Assembly: GCA_020631735.1 (NCBI GenBank)
Contig: CM036168.1
Coordinates: 97,692,932 to 97,756,931 of the forward strand
Direction: 5' to 3'
Source of the DNA: Saccharum officinarum
Taxonomy: Eukaryota; Streptophyta; Magnoliopsida; Poales; Poaceae
DNA: 64,000 nt
Shown here: positions 55,204 through 64,000 of the stretch, one piece after another
Layout: the number at the start of each line of letters is the position of its first letter
Position numbering within the stretch: position 1 is the first letter of the stretch
Program-made: the position numbers and the translations under genes
Notes under the pieces: model-generated
Told to the model about the DNA's origin: nothing
Database searches by the model: none
Seen by the model: only the letters and a program-made list of their open reading frames with translations

Positions 55204-56251
55204 TGTCGGGTACCTAAATAAGGGGTATCCACAATCAACGATTAAGAAAAGACAAACCCCTGAGAAAACCACGCCAAAGGCTCCGCCCACGAAGGCGGAA
55301 CGAGCCGAAACAACGCACGAAACGTCTCGACCATGTTCCGACTTGCACGAGGCTTGCTCGACAGGACGCCTCGACCACCGAGAAATCTCCGACTCGCACG
55401 ACCCTGGGTCGAGCTGGTCGACCCACCTCACTCACCAACTCTGAGACAAAAGTCAAAGCATTTAATGCAACCGCCAACCACTTCCTACCCCTATGGCTAC
55501 AGCGATAACCAGCATGGAAGCAGTACCGGTGTCAAATCTCACTTTTTACTATCCATCTCGGGATGGGCGGTGAAAACCTGTCACTGTACACACCATGTTG
55601 AGCACTATTCTGTCACTGATCCCCCTCAAGGCAGAATACGACGAGTATCGTACCCCGAAATTCCCGGGGCTCGGCCTTATCCATTCCCCGTCGACCCACC
55701 TCGACCCGGCCTCGACCAACCGCCGGTCAACAAAGAAGCAAGGCCTGCATACCACAGGATCCGGGGACTTTTCACCGTCTCATCCTCTACGTCACCATGG
55801 TGTCCGGGGATGGCCGGCCATTCTCGGAGTACGTCGCTACAGCGGCTTCCACAGCGCTTGACAAAACTTCACTTCTAAGGCATCCCCCGGCGTCTCTGCC
55901 TCCTCTTGACTCTATAAAAGGGCAGGCAGGGGACTCTACGAAGGGGGAGGGACAAGGAAAAATCAGTCACCATCCCACCGTAGAAGATCAACATCTCAAG
56001 CAATCTCCTTTATACTCTCACTTTTTTCTCTCCGAGACCTGGGATCGGCTCCCTCTCTCACAGCTTGTAACCCCTATACAAGCACTTAGGTGCAAAGAAA
56101 TACAATACTCCCCCCCGCTGGACGTAGGGTCTTCTTTTGCCCGAACTAGGATAAATCCCCGTGTATTCTCCTTGCATCACCATTCAGATTTGGGACACGC
56201 AGCACAAATTCACTCGTTGACTTAGGACCCTCGCGGGACCGGACGCCGACA
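55204..56251 (+). mobile_element. Solo LTR of a Tat-like Ty3/gypsy element, TSD ATTAG
   Basis: It starts TGTCGGGTACC and ends GGACGCCGACA, and is flanked by a perfect 5 bp duplication ATTAG (55199-55203, 56252-56256). A TATA box CTATAAAAG at 55912-55920 gives the plus orientation. Its start and its last 30 bases resemble those of the minus-strand LTR at 59765-60912. No internal region is present, so it is a solo LTR left by LTR-LTR recombination. Confidence 0.92.
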
Positions 56252-56256
56252 ATTAG

Positions 56257-57613
56257 ACACATGTTTGAGAACTCTAAAAAATAGGAAATGGATCATACAT
56301 AACCCCAATCAATATAAATATTGCAATCCTAATTACTAGCCCTAATAATAAATAGACCTATTGCAATCCCTAATCAGTATGGATGTTGCAATCCTAACCA
56401 TAATAGATGCTGCAATGCTAAGCACTATGCTTGAAGGAGCCTAACCGCTATGCACGAATAAAACACACACAAGATTAAGGAGGACAAAAATATTCAAACT
56501 CTGAACCAATCCTAAACCAAAAAAAACTACAACAGAGGAGCAAACACATAACAATAATAAACCTAGAAACAAAATAAGATAATAGTATGTCTCATCTGGA
56601 ATTTGCGGAAGGGCAAACCATAGTCATATATCATTGAAGCAACCCCACATAAAAAATGTTGCCAACCGGTGTGGGAGAGCCATATTTGTAACACCTATAG
56701 CAACCCAACCGGTGTGGGAGAGCCATATTTATAACACCTATAGCAACCCTAAATCATAAAATAGGTCTGTTAATTGGGGGTAAAATATATTAACAATATT
56801 GTAGAAACCCCAAAACACAAATCATAGTAGTCATCAGCCTTCATCTCTTGGTGAGAAAAAAATTATTTCAAAATTATTTTTGGGTCATCAACTTGCGCTA
56901 ATCTACTGCAGGGGGGTGAGCCACTTAAAAACATTATGGACCCAAATCCACTTTCAGAGTTGACGGACCTAAGTGAAACTAGAGCGCAGGTTGATGGACC
57001 TCTGGTGCATTTAACTCATTATTTTTTAACAGCCTATGTGGTTCAAATTAAAATATTTAAAACAATATTATGTTTCCAATATTCCTGAAGAAACCTAGTA
57101 CTAACGAACACAAACATTCATACACATCAGAGCAATAATATAAAAAATGCTGCATATATATTGGCTAGCTAGCCCTATCATTCCAGAAGTATAAAAGAAA
57201 AGATATACACAGACATACATATCTAATAAATAAAAAATGCTGACAAAAAAAGAAGAAAGAAACCCTCAAGAACATGCACATATATATTGGCTAACTAGTC
57301 CTATCATTCCAGTAGTATAAAAGAAAAAAATATACACAGACATTCATACATATATATAACTATACTACTTCACTGGTCTCATTATTGATTGTTTAGAGTT
57401 TAAGATAAGAAAGGGAAGACAAACAACCTCAAAATTCAAAATGTCTACAGCACCAAGTTTTTTTTTGTATTTTTGTTTTTGTTTTTTTTTTGTTTTGTTT
57501 TTTTTTGGGAGAAAGTATAGAGTACCAACGACGACAGAAAATATCTAGATGAAGCCTTCGAAGAAACCGGCAGCCCAACTGCGATGGTTTCCAGCCGGCC
57601 GGCCCGGCGGCGA
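56257..57613. other. AT-rich intergenic region with tandem duplications
   Basis: Two tandem duplications are visible: a unit of about 47 bp with CAACCGGTGTGGGAGAGCC at about 56662 and 56706, and a unit of about 125 bp with TATATATTGGCTA and CCTATCATTCCAG at about 57157 and 57281. A T-rich tract lies at 57458-57508. The last 170 bases are likely the 3' untranslated region of the PYL gene. Confidence 0.6.
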
Positions 57614-58253
57614 TCAGTTGTGGTTGTGGTTGTTGTGCGGCGCTGCCGCCATCGCCTGCTGCCTGAGAACCGTGCGCTCGAGGGACTGGAGGTTGCACCG
57701 AACGATGGTGTCCACGAAGATGCGCGTCTCCTCGACGGTGTTCCCCTGCGGCACGTCCACCACATAGGACTCGACGACCATGGCGAGCGGCCCGTTCTGT
57801 GACGCCGCCTCGTGCACGGTGGTCACCGAGCGGTAGTTGGCCAGGCCGGTGCTCGCCGCCCAGGATCCGGAAGCTGATCACCCGCCGCTCGTCGTCCCGG
57901 ATCTCCAGCCGCTCGCGGCTGTTCTCGGCGGGCAGTCCGGTTACGACCTCGAGCTCCCGCACGGATCCCACCTCGACGCCGTCGCCGTCCACGACGTGGC
58001 AGCTCCTGATGAAGTGCTTGTACCCCTGCGGCTGGTCGAAGCGCCGCACTAGCGACCACACCGCGGCCGCCGGCGCCGCGATGGACCTCATCATGACGGA
58101 GCAGCACTGCCCCGGGGTCACCGTGTGCTCGTGGTGCCGCGCCACCTCGGCCGGCACGCCCGCGTGACCCGCGCAAGCCACCGCGGCCCTCCCGTTGGTG
58201 ACCACACGGCTGTGCTGCTCCGGTGACGTCCTTGTGGCTGCTGCGTACGGCAT
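57614..58253 (-). CDS. PYL: PYL/RCAR abscisic-acid receptor, PYL4-6 type, with one frameshift
   Basis: The gene is intronless, like the PYL4-6 group, and would give about 212 residues. The N-terminus (MPYAAATR, then [12 protein letters not shown]) and [13 protein letters not shown] are family hallmarks. The gate loop reads TGLPA at residues 105-109 where the family has SGLPA, and the latch GGEHR follows at about 132-136. At 57844-57845 an extra C on the coding strand shifts the frame. The rest continues in the next frame with [26 protein letters not shown] and [13 protein letters not shown] to a TGA at 57614-57616. PYL proteins bind ABA in the cytosol and nucleus and inhibit PP2C phosphatases. 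Everything else is intact, so the single base may be an assembly error; otherwise it is a recent pseudogene. Confidence 0.88.
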
Positions 58254-58390
58254 TGTCGTCGATCTCGAGCTGGAGCCTCGCGGGTGTTGTTGATCGATCG
58301 AGTTGTTTGTCTCTGCAAAGAAGAGGTGAAGATTGGATTAGGAGGGATGAACAAAGGAAACCATGCATAGCCATGAAGGTAATATAAGTA

Positions 58391-58649
58391 CTCCCTCCAT
58401 ATCGGATTTAGAAGTCGTTTTGGACAAGGTTTGACTCAAACATTCAGAATAGTAATCATCAATAACTTTTAAGTTGTTGAGTTTGTAAATGTAAAAATTA
58501 TATGAATAGATTTGTCTTGAAAAATACTTTCATAAAAGTAGACATATATCACTTTTCCATAAATATTTTTATAAAAACAAGAGGTCAAAGTTATGTTTTG
58601 AAGACCGTGTCACTGTCCAAAACGACTTTTAAATCCGATACGGAGGGAG
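58391..58649. mobile_element. Stowaway MITE, TSD TA
   Basis: The ends are CTCCCTCCATATCGGATTT and its near-perfect inverse AAATCCGATACGGAGGGAG, with TA on both sides. The 259 bp body is AT-rich. It lies about 140 bp upstream of the PYL start codon, within its likely promoter. Confidence 0.95.
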
Positions 58650-58880
58650 TATATAGTAGTTGTTTGAATTATTTTATCCATAGGAAATCAATCACTCTAT
58701 TTGTTACTGTGTGGTTGGGTGAGTTGATGCGATAGTTTTTTTTTTTTTTTTTTTGAGCATTGTTGATGCGATAGTTAACGGTTACTCTAGATGGCTGGGC
58801 TGGGAATAGTTAGTGCAGTTTTGGGGATGAGAGAGTTTTGACCTTTTGGTTTCCGACGGATGGTATGGACTATGGAGTAA

Positions 58881-59111
58881 GGTCCTGTTTGGTTTCCACA
58901 TGTTAAAGTTTAATTCTCATCACATTAATGTTGCGATAAATGCATGGAGTACTAAATGTAGACTAATTGCATGCATGTCGGCACAGATTAGGAGTAATTT
59001 ATGAGACGAATCCATTAAGCCTAATTAGTCTAAAATTGAAAACTTTTTATCAAATTAGACGAAAGTGCTACAGTGTTTATTAAACTTTAATACCTCTAAC
59101 CAAATAGGCCC
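58881..59111. mobile_element. Tourist-like MITE, TSD TAA
   Basis: It begins GGTCCTGTTTGGTTTCC and ends CTAACCAAATAGGCCC, flanked by TAA (58878-58880, 59112-59114). It contains AAGCCTAATTAGTC and GTGCTACAGTG family signatures. Confidence 0.8.
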
Positions 59112-59114
59112 TAA

Positions 59115-59764
59115 AAACCTAAAAGGGGATGTAGTCGTTTGAACAGTGTACTGGGGATTGTCGGATGGACCTGGACAAAACAAAAACAAAAACAAAATCA
59201 ATTCTTTGTTGGCAATATAGAATAGGAGACATGTTTTCAACTTGGACCTATCATCTACTCCATGTTGTGACATAAATGAAATATGACCTCGAAAATATAT
59301 TCATGAATGCAACATGTTTTAAGCATACATGAGGTCCTGATCACATGGCAAGGTAGATAAGCAATTGGTAACTAGTTAACTACTCATGCATCTAGTAAGA
59401 GAAAATAAGGCCTTTTGACTTTTGAGCATCATATATATATTGTCCGGACAGTGGTGCATGCTTATATTATACTGCACCATTTGATGAGTAATACTGACTT
59501 GTGAAAACGGGGTGGAGAGAAGGTGTGTCCAGCCCATTGTAGACAAGATTATAAAAAGGATTGCAGGGTGGAGAGGTAAGGCGACTTCTCTCGCATATTG
59601 GGGGAGATTGATTTTGATGAAAACATATGCTTAGCACCGGCCCATTTATCTCATGTCTTTCAACAAGTTCCTCAAGTGGGCAATTCAGCTTATCAATTCC
59701 TACATGGCTCATTGCTTGTGGAATGACTTTGAAGGTCATAGGGTTTACCATCTCGTTAACTGGT
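59115..59764. other. Intergenic, nothing recognised
   Basis: No gene or repeat boundary that I can support. The last 5 bases, CTGGT, would be one copy of the target duplication of the adjacent element; the other copy is outside the window. Confidence 0.4.
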
Positions 59765-60912
59765 TGTCGGTGTTCGGACCGAGGGGGGTCCTAAACCAAC
59801 GAGTAAATGCTGCGTGACTCTTTCCTGGATGGTGATGCAAGGAGAACACACGGGGGTTTATCCTGGTTCGGGCAAAAGAAGGCCCTACGTCCAGCGGGGG
59901 GGAGAGGTTTGTATTTCCTTGCACCGAGGTGCTCGTGTAGGGGTTACAAGAAGGCGAGAGAGGGTGTCGAGCCCAAGTCTCAAAGAGAAAAAAGGAGAAA
60001 AGCGGTTGCTTGAGATGTTGATCTCTTGCTTTTCGTTGTTCGGCCGGGTGGTTGGTTGTTTCGTCTTCTTTTTGTTCGTCTATTCGTTGGTTGGTTCGTT
60101 CCTCCGCCCCCCTCTGTCGAACCCTGGCCTACCCTTTTATAAGGCGAGAGGAGGCCAAGCCAAGGGGAGCCTTGAGGTGATGCTTTGTCGATTCCTGTTG
60201 AGTTGACTGTAGCGACGTGCCTTCGGAATGGCCGGCCATCCCTGGGTACCCTGACGTTGTGGGAGACAAGATGGCGAAATGACCCAGAGCGCCATGCCAT
60301 ACCGTCCTTCGAACTAAGCCAAGCGTCGAAGCTGGGTCGAGGCCGGGTCGAGGTTGGATGGATAAGGCCGAATCCCTGATATCGCGGGGAACGGACCTTG
60401 TCTTATCCTCCCTCGAGGGTGATTGATGGTGAACAGTGTGCGGTAAGGTGGGTACAGTGACGGGTTTCACCTCCCATCACGGGATGGGCGGTAAAACAGT
60501 AAGACTCGACGTGGGTATTGTTCCCACGTTGGTCCATGCCGCAGCCATGCCGGTAGGTGGTAGTAGGTACCCGCATTGAATGCTATGGCTTTCGTCCTGG
60601 GGTAGGTAAAGAAAACGCGTCGAGGAGCCGGGGCGCGGTCGAGGCGCCCCGTCGAGCGGGCCTCGTACGAGTCGGAGCCGGGGCGCGGTCGAGGCGCCCC
60701 GTCGAGCGGGCCTCGTACGAGTCAGAGCCGGGGCGCGGTCGAGGCGCCCCGTCGAGCGGGCCTCGTACGAGTCGGAGCCGGGGCGCGGTCGAGGCGCCCC
60801 GTCGAGCGGGCCGCGTGATGCTCGGTCGAGGTGGGCTATCTTTCATTGCGGTTTCGGTTATGTTAGTGTTTTGGTGATAGCTGTGGGTACCCCCGTACTG
60901 TTGGTACCGACA
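59765..60912 (-). repeat. 3' LTR, 1148 bp, of the Tat-like element
   Basis: On the minus strand it starts TGTCGGTACC and ends GAACACCGACA. A TATA box CCTTATAAAAG lies at 60144-60134. Its end region TTTAGGACCCCCCTCGG resembles the end of the solo LTR at 55204-56251. A 50 bp minisatellite sits in its U3 part. Confidence 0.85.
60618..60815. repeat. 50 bp minisatellite in the LTR, four copies
   Basis: The unit GAGCCGGGGCGCGGTCGAGG plus 30 more bases recurs at 60625, 60675, 60725 and 60775, almost perfectly. It is very GC- and CpG-rich and lies upstream of the LTR TATA box. Confidence 0.95.
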
Positions 60913-60926
60913 GTAGCCCCCGAGCC
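60913..60926 (-). other. Polypurine tract of the Tat-like element
   Basis: The minus-strand GGCTCGGGGGCTAC lies directly before the LTR start TGTCGG. This purine-rich stretch with a GGGGG core is the expected primer site and sets the orientation of the element. Confidence 0.65.
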
Positions 60927-61106
60927 TTTGGGTGAGTGTGTGATCACTCTCCCAGAGGTTGGTCAGAACTGGAGTCGTGGCGTCATGATTTTTTCTGGTG
61001 GGGGCGCGCGAGCGCACCCGCCGGGTGTAGCCCCCGAGCCCTCGGTGGAGTATGGAGACTCCTCCGAGGTCTTGTACGCGTTTGATTGGGGAACGTTTCG
61101 TTGCGG

Positions 61107-62605
61107 TCAAGCCCCCGAGCCTCGCGCGCGCGAGGTCGATCAGGGTCCCGGCCGTCTTTCGCTGTGCGACCCTCGCGCTCCTTTTTCGAAAAAAGGAGGA
61201 GGGGTGGAGAATGTCGTACTACCCTCGTTTGGGCCCGAGTTACGATGGTCTCCGGTGAGCTGCTAGCGGGGGAATTCGAGTGAGAACCCGTGCCCCGTTC
61301 GTTAGGGGTCGGCTAGTGGCCCGGAGGCGCCCTCAAAAATGCCAAGAAGTGGTCGTGTGGATCTCGATTCCCTTCGACAGGATTCGAGGGCTCGATGCCT
61401 CCCCCGGAGGGATTCCTACCACAACCTTCTCCTTCGGCCTCGAATACGTCCTGGGGTGCCTCGAGAGCGCGGCTCGAGCCCTTGGCCATGTACGGGCGCA
61501 CCCTGGGTCATCCCTAACTCTGTTGCTCGAGGGCAGCTGTCGAACCTCGTTCGAGGGCCAGCTTTCGCTCCCTCGAGACTTATTGCGGGCTTCGCACCCA
61601 TTTTTGCGGTCGGGACCCCGAGCCTCGCACGCACGAGGTCGATCAGAGTCCTGGCCGTCTTTCGCGACCCTCACGCTCCTTTTTCGAGAAAAGGAGGAGG
61701 GGTGGAGAACGTCGTACTACCCTCGTTTGGGCCCGAGTTCCGACGATCTCCGGTGAGCTGCTAACGGGAGAATTCGAGTGAGAACCCGTGCCCCGTTCGT
61801 TAGGGGTCGGCTAGTGGCCCGGAGGCGCCCTCAAAAATGCCAAGAAGTGGTCGTGTGGATCTCGATTCCCTTCGACAGGATTCGAGGGCTCGATGCCTCC
61901 CCCGGAGGGATTCCTACCACAACCTTCTCCTTCGGCCTCGAATACGTCCTGGGGTGCCTTGAGAGCACGGCTTGAGCCCTTGGCCATGTACGGGCGCACC
62001 CCAGGTCGTCCCTAACTCTGTTGCTCGAGGGCAGCTGTCGAACCCCTTTCGAGGGCCAGCTTTCGCTCCCTCGAGACTTATTGCGGGCTTCGCACCCATT
62101 TTTGCGGTAGGGACCTCGAGCCTCGCACGCACGAGGTCGATCAGAGTCCCGGCCATCTTTCGCGACCCTCACGCTCCTTTTTCGAGAAAAGGAGGAGGGG
62201 TGGAGAACGTCGTACTACCCTCATTTGGGCCCGAGTTCCGACGATCTCCGGTGAGCTGCTAACGGGAGAATTTGAGTGAGAACCCGTGCCCCGTTCGTTA
62301 GGGGTCGGCTAGTGGCCCGGAGGCGCCCTCAAAAATGCCAAGAAGTGGTCGTGTGGATCTCGATTCCCTTCAACAGGATTCGAGGGCTCGATGCCTCCCC
62401 CGGAGGGATTCCTACCACAACCTTCTCCTTCGGCCTCGAATACGTCCTGGGGTGCCTCGAGAGCGCGGCTCGAGCCCTTGGCCATGTACGGGCGCACCCC
62501 GGGTCGTCCCTAACTCTGTTGCTCGAGGGCAGCTGTCGAACCCCATTCGAGGGCCAGCTTTCGCTCCCTCGAGACTTATTGCGGGCTTCGCACCCATTTA
62601 CCACG
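61107..62605. repeat. 498 bp tandem repeats, about three copies
   Basis: The same landmarks recur every 498 bp: GAGAACCCGTGCCCCGTTCG at 61282, 61780 and 62278, with CGGAGGCGCCCTC and CTCGAATACGTCC in each. A partial unit starts at about 61107 and the last ends near 62600. Copies differ at only a few bases. The apparent open frames in each copy repeat with the unit and have no known domain. Confidence 0.95.
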
Positions 62606-62796
62606 TACCTGGGGATATTCCGTTGGCCGAGCGCGTTTTTTCGGGAGACGAGATCGGCGTGGTAGCGGCATATGGTTACGACGTGGGGAGCGGCCATGTG
62701 CCCAGTTCCTGCGAGATATAAGGAAACGGTTAGGTGAGCGCATTTAATGCGGGAAACTGTTCCTACCTTCTCGCGTGGCCGTTGGGCTTCCGTCTG

Positions 62797-62806
62797 GGCA
62801 TATAAA
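62797..62806 (+). promoter_or_regulatory. TATA box of the antisense ORF
   Basis: GGCATATAAAGC lies about 150 bp before the ATG at 62954, after the last tandem repeat, on the plus strand. The distance and the CT-rich leader after it suit a plant promoter, but no transcription data are available. Confidence 0.45.
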
Positions 62807-62953
62807 GCTAAGGCCTAGGGGTCTACGTTCCCCACCAATCGCTTGCGTCCCTACAATCCTTTGCCTTAGACATCCCCTGCCACATCGCGTTCTCCGCCCG
62901 TATCGCCGCAGCCACCGCATCCTTTCCTTCCATCCCCCCTTCCGACGACATCG

Positions 62954-64000
62954 ATGGCAGGAAAGAGCCAGATCCTCCCCGCCGACGACTGGGCCGCCTC
63001 CTCGGTGACGGAGAGGAGGTTGGAGGAGTTGGTCGAGGATGGGCTGTTGTGGCCGAGGACGAACTTGTTGCAGCCGGAGTGGATGGCGCCACCCCCTGCC
63101 CATCGGGAGCCAGCGCCCCCTGAAGGGTACGTGGTGAGCTTCGTCAGCTTTCATGAGCGGGGGTTTGGCATGCCGGCGTCGGTCTTCATGCGCGCGCTCC
63201 TCCACCACTACCGGGTGGAACTTCATCACCTTTCCCCCAACGCCGTCGCGCAGGCCGCCATCTTCGCGGCGGTCTGCGAGGGCTACCTCGGGGTGGAGCC
63301 GCAGTGGAACCTGTGGCTTCACCTTTTCAAGGCCGAGCTCTTCGCCAAGAGGGCGGGGGAGAAAGGCGTCCTGTGCGCGGCCCGAGTTGGGAGCTGCGTG
63401 CTGCAGGTGAGATCGGGTCGGACGGATCTATACATCCCGGCCCGCCTCATCTCCTCGAACAGTGGGTGGCACGAGGGTTGGTTCTACCTCCGCAATGATG
63501 AAAATCAGTTGCCGAGGTACACCGGCCGCGTGCTGACTGCTCGAGAGGAGCATTGGTCGTACGGAGTGCCCGAGGCCGAGAAGACGCGCTTGGACCCGCT
63601 GCTGGCGGCGCTGCAGCAGCTTCGCCTTCGGGGCCTAACGGCTACGGCGGTGGCTGCGGCCTTCCATCGCCGCAGAGTGATGCCGTTGTGCCGGCGTCGT
63701 CTCCGCCTGGACCAGATGACTCCGGAGGCGAACCTGGAGGGTACCCGGATGTCCCACGAATCCCTCACCCTTGAGGAGGTCCTCCGGTGGGCTCGCCGGA
63801 TGGTCGGGAACTTCAAGGCGGAGGAGGCCAATCAGGTTCCCATGAGGCCTACCGAAGGGTGCGAATCCGTGGTACGTATCTCGGGGCTGAGGTATTGCTA
63901 TTCTTGTTTTTCTGTGAATTTTGCTGATGTGGTCGAGGCCGGCGTGTAGGATTTGTCGGCGTTGCGGGAAACGCGCCCACCAGTCCCGGAGGACCGGCCC
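62954..64000 (+). CDS. Antisense ORF of the Tat-like element, 'putative gypsy type transposon' domain, partial
   Basis: Exon 1 (62954-63871, 306 codons) and exon 2 (from 63950, continuing beyond the window) join in phase 0 over a 78 bp GT-AG intron (GTG|GTACGT ... GTGTAG|GATTTG). Without splicing the frame stops at 63949. Residues about 60-160 carry the run FHERGFGMPASVFMRALLHH, AQAAIFAAVCEGYLGVEP and WLHLFKAELF, which identifies the plant 'putative gypsy type transposon' family (PF04195 in my memory). The function is unknown. It lies on the strand opposite to the LTR's coding sense, as do the antisense ORFs described for Tat elements. The frame is intact as far as seen. Confidence 0.8.

Larger units (their letters stand above)
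59765..64000 (-). mobile_element. 3' part of a Tat-lineage Ty3/gypsy element, continues past the right edge
   Basis: Read on the minus strand, the right edge leads through an antisense ORF and 498 bp tandem repeats to a polypurine tract and a 3' LTR that ends at 59765. Extra ORFs, often antisense, and tandem repeats between pol and the 3' LTR are known for the plant Tat lineage, for example gene23 of maize Grande. Gag and pol are not in the window, so the lineage call rests on this layout. Confidence 0.7.

Noticed and set aside
61107..62605. CRISPR-like or rDNA spacer array
   Set aside because: Units are about 500 bp and directly adjacent with no spacers, and the setting is a plant LTR element.
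61280..62721. Repeated 60-158-codon frames in the 498 bp array
   Set aside because: They recur because the DNA repeats; no start context, domain or splice logic supports a protein.
62744..63322. 192-codon minus-strand frame opposite the Tat-like antisense ORF
   Set aside because: No retroviral domain and biased composition; shadow of the plus-strand exon.

Overview
This is nuclear DNA from a grass, most likely an Andropogoneae species of the Sorghum/Saccharum/Miscanthus group. The evidence is very GC-rich first exons with AT-rich intergenic DNA, large Ty3/gypsy elements with TGTAACACCCC and TGTCGG LTR ends, many Tourist- and Stowaway-type MITEs, and a plant nuclear tRNA-Gly(UCC). No species-level marker is visible. 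A run of exactly 100 N at 46555-46654 shows a scaffolded draft assembly. Family names come from recognition of motifs and gene structure; no database search was possible.

Layout. 1-13810: a minus-strand Tekay-type chromovirus (gag, zinc knuckle, protease, RT, RNase H, integrase, chromodomain) between a 4.9 kb LTR (8934-13810) and an internally deleted 2.3 kb LTR (912-3222). The leader of a second copy follows that LTR and runs off the left edge, so this is a tandem array. 15345-18958: a hAT transposon with an 8 bp target duplication and a broken transposase. 19.0-21.0 kb: a cluster of Tourist-like MITEs. 21284-22075: an intact intronless glutaredoxin-like gene. 22.7-32.7 kb: MITEs, a (CA)n/(TA)n microsatellite, a solo LTR with a GACCGGACGC array (25401-27258), and a tRNA-Gly gene (32748-32819, minus). 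33965-35577: an intact two-exon MSP-ankyrin (vapyrin-like) gene. 36636-41008: a four-exon chloroplast thioredoxin-fold gene of the MRL7/MRL7L family, minus strand, with two frameshifts in exon 1 and a 3 kb intron holding a LINE end and a MITE. 43903-44420: a non-autonomous hAT-like element. 46.3-46.65 kb: an LTR fragment running into the gap.

47471-49698: a six-exon cinnamoyl-CoA-reductase-like gene, minus strand, followed by a lone copy of its last two exons. 50168 to about 53.4 kb: a Helitron 3' end with a captured DEAD-box helicase fragment. 53420-54207: three 183 bp tandem repeats, one interrupted by a MITE. 55204-56251: a solo LTR with perfect TSD. 57614-58253: a PYL abscisic-acid receptor gene with one frameshift. 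58391-58649: a Stowaway MITE. 59765-64000: the 3' LTR, PPT, 498 bp tandem repeats and a spliced antisense ORF of a Tat-lineage Ty3/gypsy element that continues past the right edge.

The host genes are unrelated single-copy plant genes: redox, an MSP-ankyrin adaptor, plastid gene expression, phenylpropanoid-type reductase and ABA perception. They do not form a pathway cluster. No obviously new system is present. The items I find most worth pursuing are the antisense, spliced, TATA-preceded ORF inside the Tat-type element; the tandem chromovirus whose LTRs are nearly identical although gag-pol carries many stops; and the single-base frameshifts in the MRL7-like and PYL genes, which must be resolved as assembly errors or real lesions.
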